Source: Salipiger abyssi (lineage in GTDB: Bacteria; Pseudomonadota; Alphaproteobacteria; Rhodobacterales; Rhodobacteraceae). Taken from it: a stretch of DNA of 64,000 nucleotides. The number at the start of each line of letters is the position of its first letter. Position 1 is the first letter of the stretch. The DNA is taken from the NCBI RefSeq assembly GCF_001975705.1, contig NZ_CP015093.1:3418501-3482500 (forward strand), read 5' to 3'. Of the stretch, positions 30,958 to 40,619 are shown piece after piece. Both the position numbers and the translations under genes were made by a program. Under the pieces are notes generated by a model, which made no database searches, had not been told where the DNA came from, and worked only from the letters and a program-made list of their open reading frames with translations.

Positions 30958-33425
30958 TGCGCGCTCGGAACCAGTTGCGTTACCCCGATCGAGGCTGCCC
31001 GCGCCAGCCCGGCATCGAGCGACATCGGGATATATTCGCCGCGCCGCCAGAGCGTGCCGAGATCGTCGTAATGGCGCGACAGGAAATGCCCCGATTGCCC
31101 GGTGGAATTGATAAAGACCGAGCTGTCGGGATCGGCGAAATCGTAGACGCCGCGATATGTGGCGCCATGCACGCTGAGGAAGGGCTCGGGATCGCGGCCC
31201 GATGTGCGCCCGCGCTCCAGGGTGAAATCGCCGCCCGAACTGCTCTGGCGGATATTGACGAAATAGCGCAGCAGCGGGATGTCGCCCAGCACCGTATGCT
31301 TGTGCATCGCCTGATGCGCATCGCCCCAGCGCAGGCTTTCCAGCGCCGTGCCATACTGCTCGCCGATCCAGACCAGCGCGTCGTCGAGCGCCATGCGCGA
31401 GATGTCCGAGCAGCTCTCCACCGCGACCGAGCGGATCACGTCGCACCAGACCCCGGCGCCGTCCACATTGCGATAGACCCGCTCGATGAACAGCGGCTCT
31501 ACATGGTCGAAGGCATCGGCCAGCGGCCCCAGCTCGTCGCGGATCAGCCGCTCCTGAAGCGCGCGCAGCCAGGCGGCGTAGATCAGCGGCTCGGGCAGAT
31601 GCTCGTTCATCTCGCCGTTCCAGTTCGCCAGCAGCTCCAGCGCGCGCTGGCGCTGACGCTCCGGCGTGCCGGCGGGGGCGGCCTCTCCGGTATACCAAAG
31701 ATCGCGCCCGATCAGCGGCAAGAGCGTGCGCGCGGCGGGCGACACGGTGTCGAGCTGGGCCTCGATGAAACTGTCGCGCGTGTGCACCTGACGGCCCTGC
31801 ATGAGCTGGGTCCAGCGCATCACCCGCTGGCTGTCGCCCCAGTCATAGCTCACATGCAGCGGGAAGGGCCGGTCGATGATCTTGTTGTTGGTGTTGCCGA
31901 CGATGCCGCCCGCCGGGTCGGTCCAGACCGGGTTGGAGGCGTCGGGCAGCATGCCCTGCCAGCGATTGGCCTCGATCCAGCCGGGCGAGGGCAGGCGGCC
32001 CTGGCTCTGATGCGCGGCGTCGCGGCGCGGCATGGCGCCCACCAGTTTCAGCCCGATATGCTCGCGGTCGATCACCGTCAGCATCTGCGCGGGCGCCACG
32101 TAGAGCGGTGCGGCCTCCAGCGCCTCCTCGACGCTGCCCGCCCGCATCAGCCGCAGCGCGCCGCTGAGCGAGCTGTCCTCACCCGAGAGCGCCGTCCAGC
32201 TCATGCTGACCACATGGCCGGGCGGGGTGATCGCCTCCAGATCGAAGCGGCTTTTCGGCAGCACGGGGCCGTTGTCGGTCCAGCGCAGGGTGACGGTGAC
32301 CGGGGCCTCGTCCTTGATCTCGACGATGGTGCGGCGGGTCTCGAAGCGTTTCCAGCCGTCGGGCGTGCGGTATTCCTGCGGATTGTCGGGGTTCAGCTCT
32401 TCGATATAGAGATCCTGATCGTCCAGATAAGACGAGGTGATCCCCCAGGCCAGCCGCTGCGAGCGGCCCAGCATCACCGCCGGCACGCCGGGAATGGTGC
32501 CGCCGATCACGCCGCCCCCCGCCAGTTGCAGCCGTGCCAGATACCAGGTCGAGGGCGCGGTAAAGCCCAGATGCGGGTCGTTGGCCAGCAGCGTGCCGCC
32601 GCCCGCCGAACGCGAGGGCGCCGCAGCCCAGGCGTTGGAGGCGCCGGCAAAGCCGCGCTCGGGAACCGGCGAGAGCGGGCCCTCCGGATGCGGCGTGCCG
32701 GCATAGCGCGGCATGGTCTTGCCGGGAAACAGGCTGGCATATTCGGGCAGCGCGGCGGTGCCGCTGCCCGGCGCGTCGGGCAGGATATCGGCCAGCCGGT
32801 CGGGATCGGGCAGCAGCAGCGAGGTACGGGCGCGCAGGATCTCGTCGCGGAACTGGCCGGAGAGTTGCAGCGCCATGAGCTTGACCAGCGCGATGCTGTC
32901 GGCGGGCTGCCAGGGGGCCACCGGCGCGTTGAACAGGAAAAACTCCGGCGCGCCGCGCCCGAGGCTCTCGGCATTGATCTCGTCGATGCGCGTGTTCACA
33001 CCGGCGGCATAGGCGCGCAGCGCCGCCATTGCCTGCGGATCCTGCGCCGCCACCGAACGCACCGCCAGCGGATAGAGATCGAGCCGCCGCATCAGCAGGT
33101 CGGTGTCGAGCGTGCGCCGTCCGAAGATCTCCGACAGCCGCCCCTGCACCGTGCGCCGCATCAGCACCATCTGCCAGAGCCGGTCCTGCGCATGGGCATA
33201 GCCCAGCCCGAAAAACGCATCCGCGTCGGTTTCGGCAAAGATATGCGGCACCGCGGAATTGTCGCGCACGATCTCGACCCCGGCGCCGATACCGTCCACC
33301 GCCAGCTCCTTGTCGTAATCGGGCAGCGAGCGCGAGGCGAGGTAATAGACCAGCGCCACCACGATGACGGTCAGAAAGATCGCCGCCGAGGCGAGCCTGA
33401 GAAGCCATCGGAAGAGTGTCGCCAT
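30954..33425 (-). CDS. Penicillin-acylase-family Ntn hydrolase
   Basis: An 823-residue precursor with an N-terminal membrane/signal helix (about residues 3-28). The autoprocessing site is in GFAGASNAWA, with Ser263 expected to become the N-terminal nucleophile of the large subunit. Relatives cleave amide bonds of penicillins or N-acyl homoserine lactones; the substrate here is unknown. The early DNSAVPHIFAET and GYAHAQDRLWQM match the family. The frame is open 123 bases further upstream, but ATG 33425 starts directly at the signal helix. It is periplasmic and co-transcribed with the kinase-like gene. Confidence 0.9.
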   Translation of the reverse strand: MATLFRWLLRLASAAIFLTVIVVALVYYLASRSLPDYDKELAVDGIGAGVEIVRDNSAVPHIFAETDADAFFGLGYAHAQDRLWQMVLMRRTVQGRLSEIFGRRTLDTDLLMRRLDLYPLAVRSVAAQDPQAMAALRAYAAGVNTRIDEINAESLGRGAPEFFLFNAPVAPWQPADSIALVKLMALQLSGQFRDEILRARTSLLLPDPDRLADILPDAPGSGTAALPEYASLFPGKTMPRYAGTPHPEGPLSPVPERGFAGASNAWAAAPSRSAGGGTLLANDPHLGFTAPSTWYLARLQLAGGGVIGGTIPGVPAVMLGRSQRLAWGITSSYLDDQDLYIEELNPDNPQEYRTPDGWKRFETRRTIVEIKDEAPVTVTLRWTDNGPVLPKSRFDLEAITPPGHVVSMSWTALSGEDSSLSGALRLMRAGSVEEALEAAPLYVAPAQMLTVIDREHIGLKLVGAMPRRDAAHQSQGRLPSPGWIEANRWQGMLPDASNPVWTDPAGGIVGNTNNKIIDRPFPLHVSYDWGDSQRVMRWTQLMQGRQVHTRDSFIEAQLDTVSPAARTLLPLIGRDLWYTGEAAPAGTPERQRQRALELLANWNGEMNEHLPEPLIYAAWLRALQERLIRDELGPLADAFDHVEPLFIERVYRNVDGAGVWCDVIRSVAVESCSDISRMALDDALVWIGEQYGTALESLRWGDAHQAMHKHTVLGDIPLLRYFVNIRQSSSGGDFTLERGRTSGRDPEPFLSVHGATYRGVYDFADPDSSVFINSTGQSGHFLSRHYDDLGTLWRRGEYIPMSLDAGLARAASIGVTQLVPSAQ

Positions 33426-33541
33426 CAAGAATGCCCCGCGGTTTCCGGTTTTCCGGGGCTTAGCGCGCCACCGCCCCCTTGCCAAGGGGCGGGGCAGGCG
33501 CGACAACGGGTTGGACGTCAGCGATAACGGGAGGTTGAACC

Positions 33542-34414
33542 ATGGCAAAATGCGCGTTTCTGGGGCTCGGCGTGATGGGCTATCCGATGGCGGGCCATAT
33601 GGCTGCGGCGGGCCATGAGGTCACGGTCTACAACCGCACCGCCGCCAAGGCGGAGAAATGGGTCGCCGAGCATGGCGGCAAGATGGCGCCGACCCCGCGC
33701 GAGGCCGCCGAGGGCGCGGAGTTCGTCATGGCCTGTGTGGGCAATGACGACGATCTGCGCGCGGTTTGCCTCGGCGCCAGCGGCGCGTTTTCCGGCATGA
33801 CCGAAAGCGCGATCTTCGTCGATCACACCACGGTCAGCTCGATGGTCACGCAGGAGCTTTATGCGGTCGCCAAGAAGAACGGCGTCGGCTTTGTCGACGC
33901 GCCGGTCTCGGGCGGGCAGGCGGGGGCGGAAAACGGCCAGCTCGTGGTGATGTGCGGCGGCGATGCGCCCGATTACGCCATGGCCGAGCCGGTGATCGAC
34001 GCCTATGCCAAGCTCTGCAAGCGCATCGGCGACAGCGGCGCCGGGCAGAAATGCAAGATGGTCAACCAGATCTGCATCGCCGGGCTGGTGCAGGGGCTCT
34101 CCGAAGGGCTGGCCTTTGCCGAGAAGGCGGGCATCGACGGGCGCGCGGTGGTCGAGGTGATCGGCGGCGGCGCGGCGGGCTCCTGGCAGATGGTTAACCG
34201 CTACGAGACCATGCTGGACGACAAGTTCGAGCACGGTTTCGCGGTCGACTGGATGCGCAAGGATCTGGCGATCTGCCTCGCCACCGCCGAGGAAACCGGT
34301 GCGGCGCTGCCGGTCACCGCGCTGGTCGATCAGTTCTACAAGGATGTGCAGGCGATGGGCGGCGGCCGCTGGGACACGTCGAGCCTGATCAAGCGGCTGA
34401 AATCCTTCGGATGA
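33542..34414 (+). CDS. NAD(P)-dependent beta-hydroxyacid dehydrogenase family protein
   Basis: A 290-residue protein of the 3-hydroxyisobutyrate dehydrogenase / tartronate semialdehyde reductase family. The Rossmann motif is FLGLGVMGYPMAGHM, the substrate motif is FVDAPVSGGQAGAENG, and the catalytic lysine fits GQKCKMVNQ. NRT after the second strand suggests a preference for NADP. GGGAGG precedes the ATG. It is a distant paralogue of mmsB at 51793. The substrate is not assigned. Confidence 0.9.
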   Translation: MAKCAFLGLGVMGYPMAGHMAAAGHEVTVYNRTAAKAEKWVAEHGGKMAPTPREAAEGAEFVMACVGNDDDLRAVCLGASGAFSGMTESAIFVDHTTVSSMVTQELYAVAKKNGVGFVDAPVSGGQAGAENGQLVVMCGGDAPDYAMAEPVIDAYAKLCKRIGDSGAGQKCKMVNQICIAGLVQGLSEGLAFAEKAGIDGRAVVEVIGGGAAGSWQMVNRYETMLDDKFEHGFAVDWMRKDLAICLATAEETGAALPVTALVDQFYKDVQAMGGGRWDTSSLIKRLKSFG

Positions 34415-34451
34415 GCCGGGCGGCGGGGCCGCGCCCGGCTCACGCTGCCGC

Positions 34452-35420
34452 TCAGGTGGTCAGGATGCTCGCCCCGGTGCCCTGGCCGCTTTCCAGCGCC
34501 GCCAGCGCCTCTGCGGCTTCGGCGAACGGGTAGATCCGCGCCGGCGCCACCGCGATGCCGCGCCCGATCATCTCGAACACCGCCGCACCCGCCGCGCGAT
34601 AGGCCTCCGGATCGGCGGCGAAGGCCATGATGCTCGGTCGGGCAAAGCGGATCATGCGCCTCGGCGCGATCTCGGCCACGGCGAGGGCCGGGCTCTCGCC
34701 CGCCGCCTGGCCGATGCTTGCCACCGTGCCGTCCGCGCGGGTGCAGGCGATACTCTGGCGCAGACGGTCGCCGCCGACCCCATCGATGGCGAAATCCACC
34801 CCCGCGCCCTCCGTCAGCGCCCCGATCTCCGGCTCCAGCGCCGTATCGCGCCCGGTGATGACGTGATCCGCCCCCAGCCGCGTCGCGATCTCTGCCTTCT
34901 CGGGCGTGCTCACGGTGCCGATCACCGTCGCGCCGAGCGCCTTTGCCCATTGCGTCAGCAACCCGCCGAGCCCGCCCGCCGCCGCCTGGATCAGCACGGT
35001 GCCTTGCGGCCCCACCCGATGGATCCGGCTCAGCAGCATATGCGCCGTCATGCCGCGCAGCATCGAAGCGGCGGCGATCTTCGCGCCGATGGCATCGGGC
35101 AGCGGCAGCGCCCGCCATGCCGGCAGCAGCCGCTGCGTCGCAAACCCTCCGGGCTGGGCGCAATAGGCGACGCGCTGGCCGATGGCAAAACCCGACACGC
35201 CGTCACCGACCGCCTCGACAACGCCGCAGCCTTCAACGCCGGGAATCGCCGGATCGGGCAGCGGATAGAGCCCGGTACGGAAATAGCTGTCGATGAAATT
35301 GACACCGATCCGCTCCTGCCGGAGGCGCAGCGTGCCGGGGCCGGGCGCACCGGGCTCCCAATCGATGCGCTGCAAACGCCCCTCGCGGCCCGGGGTCACC
35401 AGTCTGAATGCCTGTTCCAT
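34452..35420 (-). CDS. Zinc-free quinone oxidoreductase (MDR family)
   Basis: A 322-residue NADPH:quinone reductase-type protein. It has VNFIDSYFRTGLYPLP and PGVEGCGVVEAVGDGV in the catalytic domain and QAAAGGLGGLLTQWAKALGA as the nucleotide-binding motif. The usual zinc-ligand Cys/His set is absent, fitting the QOR subfamily. It is divergent from a LysR-type regulator across a 105-base AT-rich gap, so it is the probable target of that regulator. Confidence 0.9.
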   Translation of the reverse strand: MEQAFRLVTPGREGRLQRIDWEPGAPGPGTLRLRQERIGVNFIDSYFRTGLYPLPDPAIPGVEGCGVVEAVGDGVSGFAIGQRVAYCAQPGGFATQRLLPAWRALPLPDAIGAKIAAASMLRGMTAHMLLSRIHRVGPQGTVLIQAAAGGLGGLLTQWAKALGATVIGTVSTPEKAEIATRLGADHVITGRDTALEPEIGALTEGAGVDFAIDGVGGDRLRQSIACTRADGTVASIGQAAGESPALAVAEIAPRRMIRFARPSIMAFAADPEAYRAAGAAVFEMIGRGIAVAPARIYPFAEAAEALAALESGQGTGASILTT

Positions 35421-35473
35421 TGATCGTCCTCACTTTCCCGGCCGATCATAGGGCTTGCAAAATGTGCGTAAAT

Positions 35474-35492
35474 TATCGAAATATTTAAGATA
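35474..35492. promoter_or_regulatory. Candidate LysR operator TATC-N11-GATA
   Basis: A dyad TATC/GATA with an 11-base AT-only centre lies in the gap between the divergent quinone oxidoreductase and LysR genes. Its size and symmetry resemble LysR-type recognition sites, and the location suits control of both genes. Confidence 0.4.
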
Positions 35493-35525
35493 TATGGGAA
35501 TAAATTCACATCATCCGGCAAAGCC

Positions 35526-36362
35526 ATGAACTGGGACGATCTCCGCCATTTCGCCTGTTTCGCCGAGGCCGGTTCGCTTTCCGGCGCGGCGCGGCATCTG
35601 AAGGTGGAACATGCCACCATCGCGCGCCGGATTGCGGCGCTCGAAGCAGAGCTGAACCTGAAACTGGTGGACCGGCGCGGGCGCAGACTTGTGCTGACGC
35701 CGGCGGGCAAACGCATCGCCGCGCTCTCGGCGCAGATGCAGGGCGAGGCGGAGAGCGTGCTGCGCTACGCCCGCAGCGCGACGATGACGGTGAGCGGCGA
35801 TGTCACGATCAGCGCGCCGCCGGCCTTTGCCGCGGCGCTGATGGCCGCACCGCTCACCGGCCTGCGCATGCAGCATCCCGAACTGAATGTCTTTATCTCC
35901 GGCGACATCCACACCGTCTCGCTGGAGCGCCGGGAGGCCGATATCGCGATCCGCCTGCACCGGCCCGAGCGCGGCGCGCTGACGGCGGTAAAACTGGGCG
36001 AGATCGCCTTCCGCCTCTATGCGCGTCCCGATTATCTGGGCGACAGGGCAGAGACCGACTGGGACTATATCCGGCTGGGCGGCGCGCTCGCGCAGGCGCC
36101 GCAGCAAAGCGCGCTTGGCGATCGGGCCACGGGCGGGGGGCTGGCCGCGGATCAGATCGAGATGCAACTCGCCCTGGCGCGCGCCGGCGCGGGCGTCGCC
36201 ATGCTGCCCGATTTCCTCGCCGCCTCCGATCCGGCACTGACGAGCGCCGCAGCGGGCGCACCGCCGCTGACGCGCGAGGTCTGGCTGATCTGTCACACAG
36301 ACATGACAGCATCGGCCCCGGTGCGCGCCGTGTTCGAGACGCTGAAGACCATGCGCGTCTGA
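35526..36362 (+). CDS. LysR-family transcriptional regulator
   Basis: A 278-residue regulator with an N-terminal winged helix-turn-helix (FACFAEAGSLSGAARHLKVEHATIARRI) and a periplasmic-binding-protein-like effector domain. It begins NWDDLRHF like the LysR protein at 60550, so both belong to the same subgroup. It is divergent from the quinone oxidoreductase gene, which is its likely target. The effector is unknown. Confidence 0.92.
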   Translation: MNWDDLRHFACFAEAGSLSGAARHLKVEHATIARRIAALEAELNLKLVDRRGRRLVLTPAGKRIAALSAQMQGEAESVLRYARSATMTVSGDVTISAPPAFAAALMAAPLTGLRMQHPELNVFISGDIHTVSLERREADIAIRLHRPERGALTAVKLGEIAFRLYARPDYLGDRAETDWDYIRLGGALAQAPQQSALGDRATGGGLAADQIEMQLALARAGAGVAMLPDFLAASDPALTSAAAGAPPLTREVWLICHTDMTASAPVRAVFETLKTMRV

Positions 36363-36458
36363 GACGCGGCGCTTTGCCGGTTTCCATTGGCTGAAAATAT
36401 CCCGGAGGTGAAGCGCGCCCCGGCGCGCGAAGGGGGCAGCGCCCCCTCCTGCCGGCCC

Positions 36459-36884
36459 TCAGCCAAGCAGCGCGTCCATGGTGATCTCGGCATCGAGCAG
36501 CTTCGAGATCGGGCAGTTTTCCTTGGCGGTCTGCGCCGCCTTGGCGAAGTCCTCTTCCGAGGCGCCCGGCACCTTGGCGGTCACATCGAGGTGGCTCTTG
36601 GTCACCGAGAACCCGTCACCATCCTTCTCCAGCGACACGGTCGCGGCGGTCGAAATGTCCTTGGCGGTGAAACCGGCTTCACCGAGGATCTTGCTCAGCG
36701 CCATCGAAAAGCAGCTCGCATGGGCGGCGCCGATCAGCTCCTCGGGATTGCTCCCCGGTTCGCCCTCGAAGCGCTTGTTGAACCCGTAATTAACGGCGCT
36801 CAAAGCGCCCGACTCCGTAGAGATCGTGCCCGTGCCGTCCTTGAGGCCGCCCTTCCAGTTCGCGGATCCCGTCTTGCGGATCAT
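36459..36884 (-). CDS. OsmC-family peroxiredoxin
   Basis: A 141-residue OsmC/Ohr protein that reduces organic hydroperoxides. The two catalytic cysteines are Cys58 (AHASCFSMALS) and Cys124 (ENCPISKLL). The frame opens at 36911, but ATG 36884 has AAGGAG seven bases upstream and matches the family N terminus (MIRKTGSANWKG). It stands alone upstream of the long rne leader, in divergent orientation. Confidence 0.94.
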   Translation of the reverse strand: MIRKTGSANWKGGLKDGTGTISTESGALSAVNYGFNKRFEGEPGSNPEELIGAAHASCFSMALSKILGEAGFTAKDISTAATVSLEKDGDGFSVTKSHLDVTAKVPGASEEDFAKAAQTAKENCPISKLLDAEITMDALLG

Positions 36885-37398
36885 GTCGTACTCCTTCGCG
36901 GTTTGTGTCACCTGACGCCGTTGCGGCGCCTTCCCAAGCCAACGCGCATGCGGGCGCAGGGTTGCATCGGCGGCACGCCGTCGCCGCCGGCAAGGGCATA
37001 TTCATGCTGGCTTCACATTCCATATTGTCTTTTCCACACCCGTTCCCTTATGCTGGCGGTCAGGCCTCCCAAGATCCGGGGCCGACAGAGTTTCGCTGCA
37101 CCGGCGATGTCCTTTTTTCCCGGGGACCCGGCGCAGACCGATCGGGCCGCAAGGCCACCCGAAGACCGCCCGCACCGCACAGACGCGACGGGCCGTAAAC
37201 AGGCGCAGCACGGGCAGTCCCGCGCATGCGTCGGAGAAGAACCGCGATGAAGCGTGCGACGCAGACGAGGCACCAGGGCGAAGGCAGACCGTCTTCCCGT
37301 GCCTGCGCGCCGCAACTCGCCCAGACAAGCCACGCCGCAACACCTCTTCGTCCCCCTCCTGGAGGAGCAGGGGCGCTTGCGCCGTGCAGACGGACAAC
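36885..37398 (+). promoter_or_regulatory. Gap of 514 bases: osmC upstream region and long rne leader
   Basis: No gene is seen. A plausible promoter TTGTCT (37025-37030), 18-base spacer, TATGCT (37049-37054) would give an untranslated rne leader of about 340 bases. The leader is GC-rich and can fold, and contains GGAGGAGCAGG about 30 bases before the start codon. In E. coli the rne leader is of similar size and lets RNase E regulate its own mRNA. A similar loop here is an inference. Confidence 0.45.
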
Positions 37399-40296
37399 AT
37401 GGCAAAGAAAATGCTCATCGACGCCACCCACGCGGAAGAAACCCGCGTTGTGGTGGTCGACGGAAACAAGGTCGAGGAATTCGACTTCGAATCGGAGAAC
37501 AAGCGGCAGCTAGCCGGCAATATCTATCTCGCCAAGGTCACGCGGGTAGAGCCCTCGCTCCAGGCGGCCTTTGTGGATTACGGCGGCAACCGCCACGGTT
37601 TCCTCGCCTTCTCCGAGATCCATCCCGATTATTACCAGATCCCCGTCGCCGACCGTCAGGCGCTGATGGAGGAAGAGGCCGCGCTCGCCGCCGAGGCGGA
37701 TGACGAGGACGAATCCGACCGCGAAAAGTCGCGCGCCCGCAATTCCCGGTCGCGGTCGCGCCGGTCGCGCTCGCGCTCCAAGGCGGAAAAAACCAAGAGC
37801 GACGACAAGACCACATCGGCGGATGTCTCCGAAATCAAGGGGATGGAAACCATCGACCTCGACGCGGAGTCGCAGGGCGAGGGCAGCGCGGGCGACGACA
37901 CCGCCGAGGGGCTCTCCCCCATGGAGCTGGTCGCCGAGGCCCCGGTCGCGGAACCTGCCGAAACCGCCGAAGAGGCGGGCAGCGCCGATGAGGCGCCCGC
38001 CGCGGCCGAAGAGGCGTCGAAACCCGATGCGGCAGAGGCTGCGCCCGTCGAAGACGAGGCGCCCGCAGCCGCGCCTGCGGCCGACGAGAGCGACGACGAC
38101 GACAGCGACGACGATACTGACGACGACGCCCCGCGCGACGACAGCATCGAATCCGTCGCCGATGACGACACCGAGGAAGACATCCGTCCCAAGCGCAAGC
38201 CGCGCCCGCGGAAATACAAGATCCAGGAAGTCATCAAGGTGCGCCAGATCATGCTGGTGCAGGTCGTCAAGGAAGAGCGCGGCAACAAGGGCGCGGCGCT
38301 CACCACCTACCTGTCGCTGGCGGGCCGCTACTGCGTGCTGATGCCCAACACCGCCCGGGGCGGCGGCATCTCGCGCAAGATCACCAACGCCACCGACCGT
38401 TCCAAGCTCAAGCAGATCGCGCAGGAGATCGACGTGCCCAAGGGCGCGGGCCTGATCATCCGCACCGCCGGCGCCAAGCGCACCAAGACCGAGATCAAGC
38501 GCGACTACGAATATCTCCAGCGGCTCTGGGAACAGATCCGCGAGCTCACGCTCAAAAGCATCGCGCCCGCCAAGATCTATGAAGAGGGCGACCTGATCAA
38601 ACGCTCGATCCGCGACCTCTACAATCGCGAGATCGACGAAGTCCATGTGGAAGGCGAAAAGGGCTACCGCATCGCCAAGGACTTCATGAAGATGATCATG
38701 CCGTCCCACGCCAAGAACGTGAAACACTATGTCGATCCGATGCCGCTCTTCGCGCGCTATCAGGTCGAGAGCTATCTCAGCTCCATGTTCAACCCGACGG
38801 TGCAGCTCAAGTCGGGCGGCTATATCGTGATCGGCGTCACCGAGGCGCTGGTCGCCATCGACGTGAACTCGGGCCGCGCCACCAAAGAGGGCTCGATCGA
38901 GGAAACCGCGCTCAAGACCAACCTGGAAGCCGCCGAGGAGGTGGCCCGCCAGCTCCGCCTGCGCGACCTGGCCGGTCTGATCGTGATCGACTTCATCGAC
39001 ATGGAAGAGCGCAAGAACAACGCCGCCGTCGAGAAGAAGCTGAAGGACAAGCTCAAGACCGACCGCGCCCGCATTCAGGTGGGCCGGATCTCGGGCTTCG
39101 GCCTGCTCGAAATGTCGCGCCAGCGCCTGCGCCCCGGCATGATCGAGGCGACGACCCAGCCGTGCCCGGCCTGCCACGGTACCGGCCTGATCCGCTCCGA
39201 CGACAATATGGCGCTCAACATCCTGCGCCAGATCGAGGAGGAGGGCACCCGCCGCCGCTCGCGCGAGGTGCTGGTGAAATGCCCGGTGGGCATCGCCAAC
39301 TACCTGATGAACCAGAAGCGCGAACATGTGGCGCAGATCGAGGCCCGCTACGGCATGGCGGTGCGGATCGAGGGCGACATGCATCTGGTCTCGCCCGATT
39401 TCTCCATGGAGAAATTCAAGACCGCCACCCGCAACGTCGCCGAGGTGCTGGCGCCGGTGGTCTCGGTCGATACCTCGCTGATGGATCAGATCGACGAGGA
39501 CATCCCCGCCGAGGAGGAAGAGGACGAGGCCACGGGCGAGGTCACGCCCCCCGAGGCCGAAAACGGTTCGGACGAGGACAGCAAGCCCAAGAAACGCCGT
39601 CGTCGTCGCCGCCGCTCGCGCTCCAAGAACAAGGAGAACGGTGAGGACAATGGCAACGGCTCCGGCGACGAGGGCGATTCGAACGACGCCTCCGACAAGC
39701 CCGCCGAGACCAAGGCAGAGCCCGCGCCGGCCGAAACCGCCGATGACGCCGCACCCGCGGCGGAAGAGGCGGCCCCCGCGTCCGAGGAGGCCGAGCCCCC
39801 GGCCAAGCCGAAACGGACCCGTTCGCGCTCGCGCTCGAAAACCCCGAAAGCGGCCCCTGCCGAGGACAGTGCCGAGGCAGCCCCCGCCGCGGAGCCGACG
39901 CCCGCCGAGCCCGCTGCCGAACCCACCGAGGCACCGGCCTCCGAAGAGATGCCCGCCACCGAGCCCGTCGCCGCAGAGCCGGCCCTGGAACCGGTCGCGG
40001 AAGCGCCTGTTGCCGAGCCGGTGACCGGGGACAGCCCCGCAGCGGAACCGGTCGCGGAAGAGGCCCCGGCGCAGGAGCCTGCTGCTCCCGAAGCGCCCGT
40101 CGCGGAAGACAGCCCCGCCGAGGATACGCCCGCTGCCGAGGCGCCGGCCCCGTCCGAGGAATCGACTACCGAGGCGCCGGCAGAAGAGCAGGCCGAAGCG
40201 CCCGCCGAGCCGGAACCCGTGGCCGAGACGGTGGAGGCCGAGGACGATGGCGAGGACAAGCCCAAGCGGCGCGGCTGGTGGTCCATCGGCCGCTGA
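37399..40296 (+). CDS. rne: Ribonuclease E
   Basis: A 965-residue endonuclease that starts mRNA decay and scaffolds the degradosome. The S1 domain begins at residues 1-82, is interrupted by an acidic, low-complexity insertion at about 83-262, and resumes at KYKIQEVIKVRQIM. Catalytic aspartates are Asp488 (AIDVNSG) and Asp531 (VIDFIDME). The zinc-link is CPACH (Cys589/Cys592). From about 700 the chain is disordered, with Arg-rich blocks and Pro/Ala/Glu repeats, ending KPKRRGWWSIGR. A GTG at 37384 would add five residues. The split S1 domain is typical of alphaproteobacteria. Confidence 0.97.
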   Translation: MAKKMLIDATHAEETRVVVVDGNKVEEFDFESENKRQLAGNIYLAKVTRVEPSLQAAFVDYGGNRHGFLAFSEIHPDYYQIPVADRQALMEEEAALAAEADDEDESDREKSRARNSRSRSRRSRSRSKAEKTKSDDKTTSADVSEIKGMETIDLDAESQGEGSAGDDTAEGLSPMELVAEAPVAEPAETAEEAGSADEAPAAAEEASKPDAAEAAPVEDEAPAAAPAADESDDDDSDDDTDDDAPRDDSIESVADDDTEEDIRPKRKPRPRKYKIQEVIKVRQIMLVQVVKEERGNKGAALTTYLSLAGRYCVLMPNTARGGGISRKITNATDRSKLKQIAQEIDVPKGAGLIIRTAGAKRTKTEIKRDYEYLQRLWEQIRELTLKSIAPAKIYEEGDLIKRSIRDLYNREIDEVHVEGEKGYRIAKDFMKMIMPSHAKNVKHYVDPMPLFARYQVESYLSSMFNPTVQLKSGGYIVIGVTEALVAIDVNSGRATKEGSIEETALKTNLEAAEEVARQLRLRDLAGLIVIDFIDMEERKNNAAVEKKLKDKLKTDRARIQVGRISGFGLLEMSRQRLRPGMIEATTQPCPACHGTGLIRSDDNMALNILRQIEEEGTRRRSREVLVKCPVGIANYLMNQKREHVAQIEARYGMAVRIEGDMHLVSPDFSMEKFKTATRNVAEVLAPVVSVDTSLMDQIDEDIPAEEEEDEATGEVTPPEAENGSDEDSKPKKRRRRRRRSRSKNKENGEDNGNGSGDEGDSNDASDKPAETKAEPAPAETADDAAPAAEEAAPASEEAEPPAKPKRTRSRSRSKTPKAAPAEDSAEAAPAAEPTPAEPAAEPTEAPASEEMPATEPVAAEPALEPVAEAPVAEPVTGDSPAAEPVAEEAPAQEPAAPEAPVAEDSPAEDTPAAEAPAPSEESTTEAPAEEQAEAPAEPEPVAETVEAEDDGEDKPKRRGWWSIGR

Positions 40297-40314
40297 GCCA
40301 GCCCTCGACGAACG

Positions 40315-40346
40315 AAAAAGCCCCGGATCCGCTCCGGGGCTTTTTG
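40315..40346. terminator. Bidirectional rho-independent terminator after rne
   Basis: AAAAAGCCCCGGA, short loop, TCCGGGGCTTTTT forms a strong stem with A and T runs on both sides. It can end rne on the plus strand and the TusA-like gene on the minus strand. Confidence 0.9.
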
Positions 40347-40360
40347 CATCGAAACGCGAC

Positions 40361-40383
40361 GTAGGGTGGGCAATCTGCCCACC
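40361..40383 (+). repeat. Dispersed 3'-end hairpin, copy 4
   Basis: Identical to copy 2 (GTAGGGTGGGCA, two to three base spacer, TGCCCACC). It lies 11 bases beyond the stop of the TusA-like gene and 15 bases from the rne terminator. Confidence 0.85.
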
Positions 40384-40394
40384 GTCCCCCGCGT

Positions 40395-40619
40395 CTACAT
40401 ATCGCCCCGGCGGATCACCCAGATCGTGACGCTGCCCTCCTCCTGCTGCGCCTCCAGCGCATGCCCGGCCTCGGCGCAGAAATGCGGCATGTCCACCACC
40501 GCCACCGGATCGTCCGTGCGCACGCGCAGCACCGCGCCGGGCGCCAGCGCCAGCATGTGCTTGCGGGTCTTCAGAACGGGCAGGGGGCAGAGCAGCCCCG
40601 TGGCATCGAGCTCTTCCAT
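40395..40619 (-). CDS. TusA-family sulfurtransferase
   Basis: A 74-residue sulfur carrier with the family core GLLCPLPVLKTRKHM; Cys11 would carry the persulfide. TusA passes sulfur toward tRNA 2-thiolation by MnmA or to other acceptors such as molybdenum cofactor enzymes. mnmA is in the same window but far away. Its start is about 90 bases from that of the divergent ccdA gene, which also deals with thiol chemistry. Confidence 0.9.
   Translation of the reverse strand: MEELDATGLLCPLPVLKTRKHMLALAPGAVLRVRTDDPVAVVDMPHFCAEAGHALEAQQEEGSVTIWVIRRGDM

Noticed and set aside
30957..33527. An 856-codon open frame opposite the penicillin-acylase-type gene
   Set aside because: No domain is recognisable, and the minus-strand hydrolase has clear catalytic and processing motifs.
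37700..37800. Arg-Ser-rich tandem repeats in rne considered as a DNA repeat or CRISPR-like array
   Set aside because: They are codon-level low complexity inside the disordered insertion of RNase E, with no spacers.
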